Source: Clostridiales bacterium UBA1248 (GTDB lineage Bacteria > Bacillota > Clostridia > Oscillospirales > CAG-272). From it: 47,468 nucleotides of DNA. Shown one piece after another: positions 40,625 through 47,468 of the stretch. Position numbers and translations under genes: made by a program. The stretch lies in contig DBWC01000047.1 of assembly GCA_002308615.1 (NCBI GenBank), positions 1 through 47,468 of the forward strand, in the 5' to 3' direction. The first letter of the stretch is position 1, and every line of letters starts with the position of its first letter. The notes beneath the pieces are model-generated. The model made no database searches. It was not told where the DNA came from and saw nothing but the letters and a program-made list of their open reading frames with translations.

Positions 40625-41503
40625 TCAGAATATCCCAGGCGTGATCTCAAATCCCGCCGTGTAAGTTTTGCCGGGCTCAAGGCTTATAAGATCCTTTTGC
40701 TTTTCTATGTCCGTTATCTCGTTTTCTTTTGCAGGAAGCGACGACCACGGCTCGATGCATAAAAACGGCGCCTCGCTTTTGGTCGTGTGCCATAAGCCGA
40801 GATACGGAAAATCGCCGAAAGACGCTTTAACGCCGTACCCGCCGGTTTTAGGGCGAAGCGTGACGTAGCCGCCGCAGTTCTTCAAAACGACAGCGTCCGA
40901 ATCGAACAGCGAATGCTTAAGGTCTATGCGTCCGTCTGTCAGTTCGAACGGTTCAAACGCGCCCTTGAAAAAGCAGTCGTCGCTGAAAAGCGCTCTTTGC
41001 GGCGTCACGCCTTTATCAAAGTAAACCGCGTAATCTTCAAACGACAACCCGTCTGTAAGCGGCACGTTGAAGCCCGGATGACCGCCTATGCCGAAATACA
41101 TCGCGCGGCCGTCGTTGTTTTTGACGGTGTATACGACCTTGACCGTATCGCCGCGTATCTCAAACTTTACCGCGTACGCAAATTCAAAAGGATACGAGCC
41201 GTCCTTCAGATCGGCTTTTTTAAACGAAAAAGTTAAGGACGAACCGGTCGGACCGTCAAGCGAAAGTTCGTTGTATTTTATGAATCCGTGTATGGGCAGG
41301 CTGTATTTTCTGCCGCCGTAATAATACGTTTTCTCCCACAGACGGGCAACGTACGGAAAGATATTCGGGGCGCGGTCGCGCCAGAACGGAGCGGTTCCCT
41401 GCCAGAGGAATTCCCTGCCTTTGTATTTAAGCGACTGCAGCTCCGCGCCGTATGAAGATACGGAAATTTCAATATCGCCGCTTTTTATGATATGGATACT
41501 CAT
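40625..41503 (-). CDS. Aldose 1-epimerase family protein (LacX-like)
   Basis: 292 residues of the galactose-mutarotase fold. Motifs: GAELQSLKYKGREFLWQG (20-37), PIHGFIKY with the conserved histidine (about 79-86), GIGGHPGFNVP (second histidine, 148-158) and FLCIEPWSSLP with the catalytic glutamate (about 253). This matches the LacX-type branch of aldose 1-epimerases, which interconvert sugar anomers in the cytoplasm. It is preceded by a structured leader hairpin at 41544-41605 and begins after AAAAGGC. The exact sugar is unknown. Confidence 0.92.
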   Translation of the reverse strand: MSIHIIKSGDIEISVSSYGAELQSLKYKGREFLWQGTAPFWRDRAPNIFPYVARLWEKTYYYGGRKYSLPIHGFIKYNELSLDGPTGSSLTFSFKKADLKDGSYPFEFAYAVKFEIRGDTVKVVYTVKNNDGRAMYFGIGGHPGFNVPLTDGLSFEDYAVYFDKGVTPQRALFSDDCFFKGAFEPFELTDGRIDLKHSLFDSDAVVLKNCGGYVTLRPKTGGYGVKASFGDFPYLGLWHTTKSEAPFLCIEPWSSLPAKENEITDIEKQKDLISLEPGKTYTAGFEITPGIF

Positions 41504-41543
41504 ATTTTTAAGCCTTTTCGGGTTTTTTCATTTCTTTTGTCCG

Positions 41544-41605
41544 CGACCCGCCTATGTCTCCGTCTGCTCATACAAGAACGCGGGCAGCGGGAAACGGGCG
41601 GGTCG
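41544..41605 (-). promoter_or_regulatory. Structured RNA leader or hairpin upstream of the aldose epimerase gene
   Basis: CGACCCGCC (41544-41552) pairs perfectly with GGCGGGTCG (41597-41605). Inside, a 12-base arm (41556-41567) pairs with 41584-41595 with two mismatches and one wobble. It lies 41 bp before the epimerase start and 43 bp after the lipoprotein stop. There is no T tract on either strand, so it is not a standard terminator. Confidence 0.45.
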
Positions 41606-41647
41606 TGTATTTATTATCGGGTCAAAACCGGTTATACGTATATTCTC

Positions 41648-42421
41648 TTATTTTGCCGGAGGGACTGCACCGCAAAGCGCTATCGCCGGAGCGGGAAGCG
41701 TTGTTTCGTTTACGTTGGCGTTTCCGGAAACGCTTACGATAGCGTCGCCTTCGTCGGCGGAGCCGAGTACGAAGTAAGATCCTTCAACAAAAATGAAGCT
41801 TATCGTGTAAGTACCCTTCTGATACGCTTTGCTGAAGTTTACCTGAACAAAGCCGTTGGCGTCGTTTTCATGGTCGCCTATAATCTCGATCTTTTGCGAT
41901 TCAAGCTCGTCGCCGTTGTCGTCAAGCAGGCTTACCGTAAGCGTTGCGGAAGGCTCGACACCGGCGTAGCAAGCCATTACGAAACCGTCAAACGCGTTGG
42001 GGGTGATGAAGTTTGCGTCTATGCTCCATTCGGGAACGTTGGGATTGATAACGGGACCCATCCACCAGCCCGTCGGGAACCAGTTGCCGGCTTCGCAAAG
42101 CCACGTGTCGGGATCTTTTTCGCCGGAAGGCGCCGCGGTCTCGGTCTCCGTCGCGGCTTCCGTCGCGGCCTCGGTCTCCGTCGCGGCTTCAGTTTCGGTT
42201 TCCGCTTCCGTCACAGCTTCCGTTTCGGTTTCTGTCACGGTTTCCTTTTCGGTCGCAGCTTCCGTTTCGGTTTCTGTCACGGTTTCCGTCTCAGAAACGG
42301 TATCTGATTCGGCAGCGGAAACGCTTTGAACTTCCGTTTCAGTCTCGGCGTTGTTTCCACCGCAGGAAACAAGTAATACGGACAGAGTGAAGATCAGTAT
42401 AAAGACTATTGCTTTTTTCAT
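41648..42421 (-). CDS. Lipoprotein with Thr/Glu repeat linker
   Basis: 257 residues. A signal peptide ends in LVSC (Cys20). Residues ~25-100 are a Thr/Glu/Ala low-complexity linker (repeats such as TETETEAATE) encoded by imperfect hexamer repeats. The folded part (about 105-257) has WLCEAGNWFPTGWWMGPV and looks like a beta-sandwich, ending GSADEGDAIVSVSGNANVNE. No family is recognised; the tryptophan-rich strand suggests carbohydrate binding (inference). The start is the ATG with GGAGGAAAACA before it and a perfect promoter; the open frame 32 codons further upstream lies across that promoter and is rejected. Confidence 0.83.
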   Translation of the reverse strand: MKKAIVFILIFTLSVLLVSCGGNNAETETEVQSVSAAESDTVSETETVTETETEAATEKETVTETETEAVTEAETETEAATETEAATEAATETETAAPSGEKDPDTWLCEAGNWFPTGWWMGPVINPNVPEWSIDANFITPNAFDGFVMACYAGVEPSATLTVSLLDDNGDELESQKIEIIGDHENDANGFVQVNFSKAYQKGTYTISFIFVEGSYFVLGSADEGDAIVSVSGNANVNETTLPAPAIALCGAVPPAK

Positions 42422-42449
42422 TGTTTTCCTCCAAATAATAATTTTGTCC

Positions 42450-42478
42450 ATTATATCATATACAGCGTTTTTTGTCAA
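42450..42478 (-). promoter_or_regulatory. Consensus promoter of the Thr/Glu-repeat lipoprotein
   Basis: Minus strand: TTGACA (42478-42473), 17-base spacer, TATAAT (42455-42450). Confidence 0.82.
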
Positions 42479-42555
42479 CTTGTCAGCCGAACATTTTGGT
42501 TTTGTATGTATAATCAAAGATCCGGGCTGGCTCTTGACAGCCGGAAAAGCCGTTT

Positions 42556-43755
42556 TTATTTCGTCAGCGCTTTTTTGCGCCGGCCTGCCGTTTCGGTGAT
42601 CTCACCCGCGCCTTTGAGAGTAAGCTTTGTTATTACCGGACCGACGAGCTCGTATATGAGCGTCGCGCAGAGTACGACCGCGCGTATCTGTTCGGCGTAC
42701 GCCGGCGCCGCGGTCTGCGCAACGAGCGTAAGACCGATAGCAACGCCCGCCTGCGGCACGAGCGCCGGACCTAAAAATCTGCGCACGGTCTTAGGCGCTC
42801 TCATTATCACCGCGCCGAGCCACGCGCCGCCTATCTTGCCGGCAACTCTTGCAAGCACGTAGATAACGCCTATAACTCCTATCTGCGGCAAGATCGTTAT
42901 ATTCAGCGCCGCGCCGCTCGTCGCAAAGAACAGAAGATACAAAGCTGGCGTTACGCCGTCAGCGACGGAGAGTATGCTGTCCGATTCGCTTGACACGTTG
43001 CAGAACACCGCGCCGCACGCCATACACGCCAAAAGCGACGACCAGCCGAGCAGATTTGCGATACCCGCGCACGCGAAAACTATGCCTACCGTGATTATCT
43101 GTCTGTTGCTCGCTTTTTTAAAGAATCTAAGCGGCAGCTTGAATATAACTCCGCAAGCCGCGCCTAAAATCAGCGCGCCGAAGATCTCTATAAGCGGCAT
43201 ATAGATCGTTTTTGCCTCGAATTTCCCGCCGCCGATGACGGAGGCTATCGCAACGCAGACGGAGAAAGCCGTGAGCGCCACCGCGTCGTCAAGCGCGACG
43301 ACGGAGACAAGCGTGTCCGTGACCGGGCCTTTCGCTCCGTACTGCTTTATGACCATGAGCGTCGCCGCCGGAGCCGTTGCCGCGGCTATCGCGCCTAAAA
43401 TAACCGCTAACTGCGGATCGGTACCGATCGCCAAAAGCACGCCCTGAACGGCAAAAACCGCGAAAAGCGACTCGAATATCGCGATAATGACCGGCGTCAT
43501 GCCTACTTTTTTCAAATACGAACGCTTGAAGCCGCAGCCGATAGTGAACGCTATGAAAGCGAGCGCCATATCCGATATGACGCTGAAATCGTTTATAACG
43601 TCAAGTGGGATTACTTTTGTAACGTACGGACCGAGCACGAGACCCGCTATCAGATACCCCGTGACGTTCGGAAGCTTTATCAGCTTTACGAGCCTGCCGC
43701 AGAGCAGACCCGCGATAAGTAAAATACCTAAATATAATAAAGAATTGAGCTGCAA
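42556..43755 (-). CDS. Cation/proton antiporter (CPA2-type)
   Basis: 399 residues, 12-13 transmembrane helices. It matches the sodium/proton exchanger family: KLPNVTGYLIAGLVLGP at residues 27-43 (the dimer/regulatory start typical of CPA2), TAPAATLMV near 127-135 and the transport-site pair Asp156-Asp157 in VALDDAVAL. A double Asp suggests electrogenic exchange by analogy with NhaA-type sites. There is no C-terminal TrkA-N domain, so regulation must come from elsewhere, plausibly the PII-like protein encoded 15 bp upstream. The start is TTG, supported by AAAGGAAG 8 bases upstream. Confidence 0.9.
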   Translation of the reverse strand: MQLNSLLYLGILLIAGLLCGRLVKLIKLPNVTGYLIAGLVLGPYVTKVIPLDVINDFSVISDMALAFIAFTIGCGFKRSYLKKVGMTPVIIAIFESLFAVFAVQGVLLAIGTDPQLAVILGAIAAATAPAATLMVIKQYGAKGPVTDTLVSVVALDDAVALTAFSVCVAIASVIGGGKFEAKTIYMPLIEIFGALILGAACGVIFKLPLRFFKKASNRQIITVGIVFACAGIANLLGWSSLLACMACGAVFCNVSSESDSILSVADGVTPALYLLFFATSGAALNITILPQIGVIGVIYVLARVAGKIGGAWLGAVIMRAPKTVRRFLGPALVPQAGVAIGLTLVAQTAAPAYAEQIRAVVLCATLIYELVGPVITKLTLKGAGEITETAGRRKKALTK

Positions 43756-43770
43756 CGGTATCGCTTCCTT

Positions 43771-44118
43771 TCATTCGCCGTGAGAGATCCCCTCGATATA
43801 AAGCAGGGGAACGGAGAACATAATCGCGCTGTCAGGCTTGTCAAGATCGCCGACGATCTTACGCACCGCGTCTTTCGCTTTCTCCGCCATCTCGTCGGAG
43901 CAGACTATGAATATGGTTTTCGATTCTGAATGACTGACGTCAAAAAACGCGCGGAAGCTGCTTATGAAATGACTCTCCTCTTTTTCCGCCAGCGCGTGCG
44001 CCATACCGACGGAGCTTACGACCGTCGCGCCGCTTACGCCGACAGCTTCAAATTCGTCCAACAGCTTATCAAGAAGCTCTATTTTGTTCAAAACGGTGAC
44101 TAAAACCTGATTATACAT
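43771..44118 (-). CDS. PII-like signalling protein
   Basis: 115 residues. It reads as a GlnB-like ferredoxin fold: QVLVTVLNKIELLDKLLDEF (strand and helix 1), GVSGATVVSSVGMAHAL (strand 2 and start of a T-loop-like region), SKTIFIVCSDEMAEKAKDAV (strand 3 and helix 2), then AIMFSVPLLYIEGISHGE. The classical PII signature with the uridylylated tyrosine is absent. PII-like proteins are known to sit beside and control transporters through nucleotide binding; here it would sense a nucleotide and control the antiporter (inference). The ATG is 9 bases after AGGAGG; an upstream TTG is too close to it. Confidence 0.8.
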   Translation of the reverse strand: MYNQVLVTVLNKIELLDKLLDEFEAVGVSGATVVSSVGMAHALAEKEESHFISSFRAFFDVSHSESKTIFIVCSDEMAEKAKDAVRKIVGDLDKPDSAIMFSVPLLYIEGISHGE

Positions 44119-44142
44119 ACGCAAGGTCCTCCTTTTTCTTAT

Positions 44143-44171
44143 ATTTTATCACTTATCAGACGTTATTTCAA
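44143..44171 (-). promoter_or_regulatory. Promoter of the PII-like/antiporter operon
   Basis: Minus strand: TTGAAA (44171-44166), 17-base spacer, TAAAAT (44148-44143), 25 bp before the start codon. Confidence 0.65.
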
Positions 44172-44227
44172 CAGTTATTTTAAACAAATATGGGTTAATA
44201 TTAAAAATAAAATCCGGTCAATCGCAG

Positions 44228-44252
44228 GGGCGATCATCTATCGCCCGCTTTT
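44228..44252 (+). terminator. Orphan plus-strand terminator in a divergent gap
   Basis: GGGCGAT and ATCGCCC pair over CATCT and are followed by GCTTTTTT. No plus-strand gene ends upstream. Confidence 0.6.
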
Positions 44253-44290
44253 TTATCCGCACAAAAAAGCCATTATTTACTTTATTTTTA

Positions 44291-44319
44291 TTGACTTATA
44301 CTTTATATTCTGCTATACT
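44291..44319 (+). promoter_or_regulatory. Promoter of the lipoprotein/GH106-like operon
   Basis: TTGACT, 17-base spacer, TATACT, 23 bp before the TTG start. Confidence 0.68.
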
Positions 44320-44342
44320 TATTCAAACGGAGGTAGTAAACC

Positions 44343-45431
44343 TTGAAAAAATATCTTTGCATAATACTCGCCTTGCTTGCTCTGACGCTTTGCGCATGCG
44401 GGCAGGCGGAAAATACCGTCCGCGTATACGATACGCAGGGACAGATACCGTCTCATATGAGCCGGCTTTATCCTGATTTGAAGGACGATACAAGATACGC
44501 CGTACTTCTGCGCCGGTACGACGAATCCGATACGGCAGTTGCCGTGGCGGACAAGCCGGACGGCGAGCTTACGACGGTTTATTCTTTACCGGACGGTGTT
44601 CTGACGTACGAGATCACGGCGGGCGACGGGCTTATAGCGTTTTACGAGCTTACGACGTACAGCGACGGCAGCGTCAGTTACGCTTTAAAGATAATAGACA
44701 CGAAAAACAACAATAAAGTCCATTCGCCTTACAAAAAGACCGTTTCCGAGGATACCGAGATACAGACGCGCTTTATCGTTATTTTCGATGACTGCGTTTA
44801 TTATCTTACAAAATCAAATCTTCTCGGCAGATGCCGCGTTATGAAATATTCCGTAAAGAACAAAGAGCTTACCGAATATCAAAGCTATGATTTTACGGAA
44901 AACGATATGACCGGCGGAAGCTCCTGCACGTTCATCTCGGAGCGCTCCGGTTATCTTACCTGCGGCGTGGTGGACGGCAACAGAACGACGCTTAAAACGT
45001 ACGACCTGACGACGAACGAGCTCGTCCGCGAAAAGCCGCTTCCGTACGGTGCGGCGCTCGTATATATGGCGGACCACGATTACGGCACAGGTCTTTACGC
45101 GATGTACTACATATCCGCGCAGGGCGACGAGCGCGTGGCGGTATTCGCATATTCCGACAGCGATGTGCGCGACGTTGTGACGCTCGACGAAGACTCGTAT
45201 ATAAGCCGCGAGGAGGTGCGCATCGCAAACGACACCGTATACTTCGGACTTCAGGATACGTCAAAGGAAACGCCATACGCTCAGTTTACCGGCGTGACGG
45301 TAAACGCCGTGACCGAGGAAACGAATAAATACGACGGCTGCCTTCTGCTTTTCATACAGGACGGCGGGATGTACGGACTTTGCTTTGATCAAAAACAGCC
45401 GTACGAAAAAATGATCTTAAAGAAATACTGA
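44343..45431 (+). CDS. Hypothetical lipoprotein, possible beta-propeller
   Basis: 362 residues. A signal peptide ends in LCAC (Cys19). The start is TTG, 9 bases after GGAGG. The mature part is made of repeating strand pairs with aromatic and Asp/Ser turns (GLIAFYELTTYSDGSVSYAL, CVYYLTKSNLLGRCRVMKYS, GLYAMYYISAQGDERVAVFA), the look of a six- or seven-bladed propeller similar to DUF5050-type surface proteins, but no family is certain. It lies 14 bp upstream of the GH106-like glycosidase. Unlike the other lipoproteins here it has no Thr/Glu linker. Confidence 0.82.
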   Translation: MKKYLCIILALLALTLCACGQAENTVRVYDTQGQIPSHMSRLYPDLKDDTRYAVLLRRYDESDTAVAVADKPDGELTTVYSLPDGVLTYEITAGDGLIAFYELTTYSDGSVSYALKIIDTKNNNKVHSPYKKTVSEDTEIQTRFIVIFDDCVYYLTKSNLLGRCRVMKYSVKNKELTEYQSYDFTENDMTGGSSCTFISERSGYLTCGVVDGNRTTLKTYDLTTNELVREKPLPYGAALVYMADHDYGTGLYAMYYISAQGDERVAVFAYSDSDVRDVVTLDEDSYISREEVRIANDTVYFGLQDTSKETPYAQFTGVTVNAVTEETNKYDGCLLLFIQDGGMYGLCFDQKQPYEKMILKKY

Positions 45432-45445
45432 AAAGGAGCGAAAAA

Positions 45446-47468
45446 ATGACGAAATACGAGCTTCCGTTAAAAATTGTGCACGGTTTTGATTTTCCGGACG
45501 ATATGCCGGAGGACGAGATACGCGACAAAATAAAAAACCGCCTTTTGGCGCTTAAAGAAAAAGGCTTCGGCGGTATCGTGACGAACGTCGCTTTCCGCGA
45601 TTATCTTAAAAACGAGCATTTATGGCGCGTTTTTGATATAGTATTAGAGCAGGCGAAGGAAAACGATATGCGCGTGTGGCTGTACGACGAGGACGGATAT
45701 CCGAGCGGAGGCGCGGGCGGTCTTACGATAGAAGAAAATCCGGATTTCGAAGCGCGCGCCGTCGTAATGCTCCACGCTTTCATAAAACCGGGCGAAAGCT
45801 GTACTTTTGAATTTCCGCGCGGGCACGAGTTCGCGCTCGCCGCAGCGACTTACAAAGTCAAAAGCGAGGACATCTCGCAGCTTGACGCGGAAAGAGCGTA
45901 CAAACGCTATGACGTTTACGGAAAAAAGGATGATCTGACCGTAAAAAACGATACGAACGGTCTTTTGTTCGCCGCGTATTTTATCAAAAAGCACGTTTAC
46001 GAGGGCACGCACGCCGAGCATAACGTCTGCGAATGCCGCCGCTACATAGACATAACGAACCACGACGCGGTCAGAGCGTTTATAAAAAATACTTACGAAG
46101 AATATACGAAAAGATGTAAGAGCGAATACGCCGGCAACAAGCGAGAAAACGGGCTTATAGAGGCTATGTTCACGGACGAGCCGTCGCTTATGGGCGTATA
46201 TCTTAACGCCGGGCTTTATCCGCCGCGCGTTCACGACGAATACGACGACACGCTGCCGATGTACCCGATGACGACGTGGGGCAAAAACATAGACAACCGT
46301 CTTATGACGAAATACGGCATAAACATTTACGACTGCCTTATTTATCTTTTCGGCGTCGATACGGAACAGGCGCGCGAGGTGCGCTCCGCGTGGTATACGG
46401 AGATGAGCCGTCTTGTCGAGCAGGCGTACTTTGAACAGATCTCCGACTACTGTTATTCCGTCGGTCTGCCCTTCTCCGGTCACATCCTGCTTGAGGACGA
46501 TATAAGGCTTCACCCGATGTTTGAGGGCAATTTCTTTTCGCTTCTCCGTCATATGCATTATCCCGGCATAGATATGCTCCAGTCGATACCCGAAACGGTA
46601 TACGATATGGCGTTCACGCCGAAGCTCGTCTCGTCCGTCGCCGTGAACTACGGCAGAGAGCACGTTATGAGCGAGGTATCGGCGCACGCGCAGGGCGGAA
46701 ACGTTACTGACGATCAGATGCTCTGCTCACAGCTTTTGCAGTACGCTTTCGGCGTTGACACGTTCACGTCCTACTACGGCGAAAATATAATGGAGCCGGA
46801 GAAATACAACAAATACAACCGCTGTATCGGCGCAGTGGATGAGAATATGCGCGGCAAAGATTTTACGTCCATAGCTTTATATTATCCCTACAATACGATA
46901 GCCGAGAACACAACAACGAATATAGACGGTCTGAATAAGGACAAAGATATGGTAAAGATAAAGAACGCCTGCGCCGACGGACTTATGAGGACTGTAAAGG
47001 AGCTTAACGACAATCAGGCTGTTTATCATTTCGTCGATCTTGAATTGCTTGAACACTCCGACACGTCCGAGGGTTTTATAGATATGCCGCTTTATAACGG
47101 CGTGTTCTTTGAGTCGCTTCTGATACCGCCCTGCACGTTATCCGACCGCGAAAAAGAGATAATTTCGCGCATGAGACTTGACGGAGTACACGTATATTTC
47201 GCGGAGGACTGCGGTTTTACGGCGGAGGACACTGATGCGATAATCTGTTTAGGTATAGAGGACGCCGTTGCCGCCGCGCAGTCCGAGGGCAAGCCGTTCA
47301 AGGTCGGCGGAGATCACAAAGGCGTCGCCGCGCTTTACAGAAACGGCAATCTGCTCCTCGTCAACGCGGAAAACAGAGATAAAAAGATTTACGTTGATAT
47401 CGGCTCGGATACAGCCGACGTATACGATCCGCTGAACGACGACTACATATTTGCAGAAAGAACCGGCA
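45446..47468 (+). CDS. GH106-like glycoside hydrolase (C-terminus outside window)
   Basis: The first 674 codons are present; the frame is open at the window end. No signal peptide, so cytoplasmic. The N-terminal barrel shows GGIVTNVAFRDYL, VWLYDEDGYPSGGAGGLTIE (residues ~72-91), EAMFTDEPSLMGVY and SGHILLEDDI, resembling the GH106 family (alpha-L-rhamnosidases) and related uncharacterised glycosidases. FTDEPS probably includes a catalytic glutamate. The specificity is not proven. Ribosome site AAAAGGAGCG. It follows the lipoprotein by 14 bp, so the pair likely acts on the same plant or microbial glycan (inference). Confidence 0.82.
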   Translation, partial: MTKYELPLKIVHGFDFPDDMPEDEIRDKIKNRLLALKEKGFGGIVTNVAFRDYLKNEHLWRVFDIVLEQAKENDMRVWLYDEDGYPSGGAGGLTIEENPDFEARAVVMLHAFIKPGESCTFEFPRGHEFALAAATYKVKSEDISQLDAERAYKRYDVYGKKDDLTVKNDTNGLLFAAYFIKKHVYEGTHAEHNVCECRRYIDITNHDAVRAFIKNTYEEYTKRCKSEYAGNKRENGLIEAMFTDEPSLMGVYLNAGLYPPRVHDEYDDTLPMYPMTTWGKNIDNRLMTKYGINIYDCLIYLFGVDTEQAREVRSAWYTEMSRLVEQAYFEQISDYCYSVGLPFSGHILLEDDIRLHPMFEGNFFSLLRHMHYPGIDMLQSIPETVYDMAFTPKLVSSVAVNYGREHVMSEVSAHAQGGNVTDDQMLCSQLLQYAFGVDTFTSYYGENIMEPEKYNKYNRCIGAVDENMRGKDFTSIALYYPYNTIAENTTTNIDGLNKDKDMVKIKNACADGLMRTVKELNDNQAVYHFVDLELLEHSDTSEGFIDMPLYNGVFFESLLIPPCTLSDREKEIISRMRLDGVHVYFAEDCGFTAEDTDAIICLGIEDAVAAAQSEGKPFKVGGDHKGVAALYRNGNLLLVNAENRDKKIYVDIGSDTADVYDPLNDDYIFAERTG

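Noticed and set aside
41492..42307. 271-codon plus-strand frame ending in Gly/Leu/Arg/Phe repeats
   Set aside because: The repeats are the reverse complement of the Thr/Glu linker of the real minus-strand lipoprotein.
45644..46687. 347-codon open frame on the minus strand
   Set aside because: It lies wholly antisense to the GH106-like gene, is Arg/Val/Tyr-rich as expected for a shadow frame, and has no ribosome site.

Overview
The window looks like chromosomal DNA of an uncultured spore-forming member of the Clostridia (Oscillospiraceae or a related gut lineage). The reasons are a full-length SpoIIE, a type III glutamine synthetase, many Gram-positive lipoproteins with threonine/glutamate-rich linkers, consensus sigma-A promoters (TTGACA, 17 bp, TATAAT), strong AGGAGG ribosome sites, moderate GC and the standard code. 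This lineage call is inference from gene content. No rRNA, tRNA or CRISPR array was found.

Left part (1-4160): the start of a large lipoprotein cut by the window edge, a long non-coding stretch carrying one copy of a ~160 bp interspersed repeat, then a low-GC patch that looks acquired. The patch holds a small cysteine-rich protein, a short-chain dehydrogenase and a small serine recombinase whose promoter overlaps a 12-bp inverted repeat. It ends in a 57-codon remnant of a SNF2-type helicase gene abutting the next gene.

Plus-strand run (4158-11464): DUF362 protein, rhodanese/cyclophilin-like lipoprotein, alpha/beta hydrolase, nitroreductase, a broken ACT-domain gene, GNAT and hexapeptide acetyltransferases, a DUF4234-like membrane protein, an Asp-box (sialidase-like) lipoprotein and a sugar isomerase/epimerase. 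Two more repeat copies follow, directly downstream of guaA on the other strand.

Nucleotide and nitrogen core (12264-18814): purA-purB-guaA form a tight minus-strand operon converting IMP to AMP and XMP to GMP. It diverges from glnN. The purA promoter carries a perfect 8-bp inverted repeat.

Middle (18818-31250): a GAP1-N2-like protein without its usual partners, a MITE-like element with 23-bp perfect terminal inverted repeats, then CD1247-type zinc-ribbon protein, efp, an M24 peptidase, a DUF4173 membrane protein, a DacA-type carboxypeptidase, twin zinc-ribbon/DUF4190-like membrane proteins and spoIIE. Several gaps hold islands of small hairpins separated by TAATGAA or ATGAATTG words.

Right part (31482-47468): glycan scavenging and envelope genes: a solute-binding lipoprotein, GH38 alpha-mannosidase and 5'-nucleotidase-like phosphatase; then an ABC-F protein with one degenerate ATP site, translationally coupled to two paralogous membrane-anchored proteins; aldose epimerase, a lipoprotein, a cation/proton antiporter with a PII-like protein, another lipoprotein and a GH106-like glycosidase cut by the window end.
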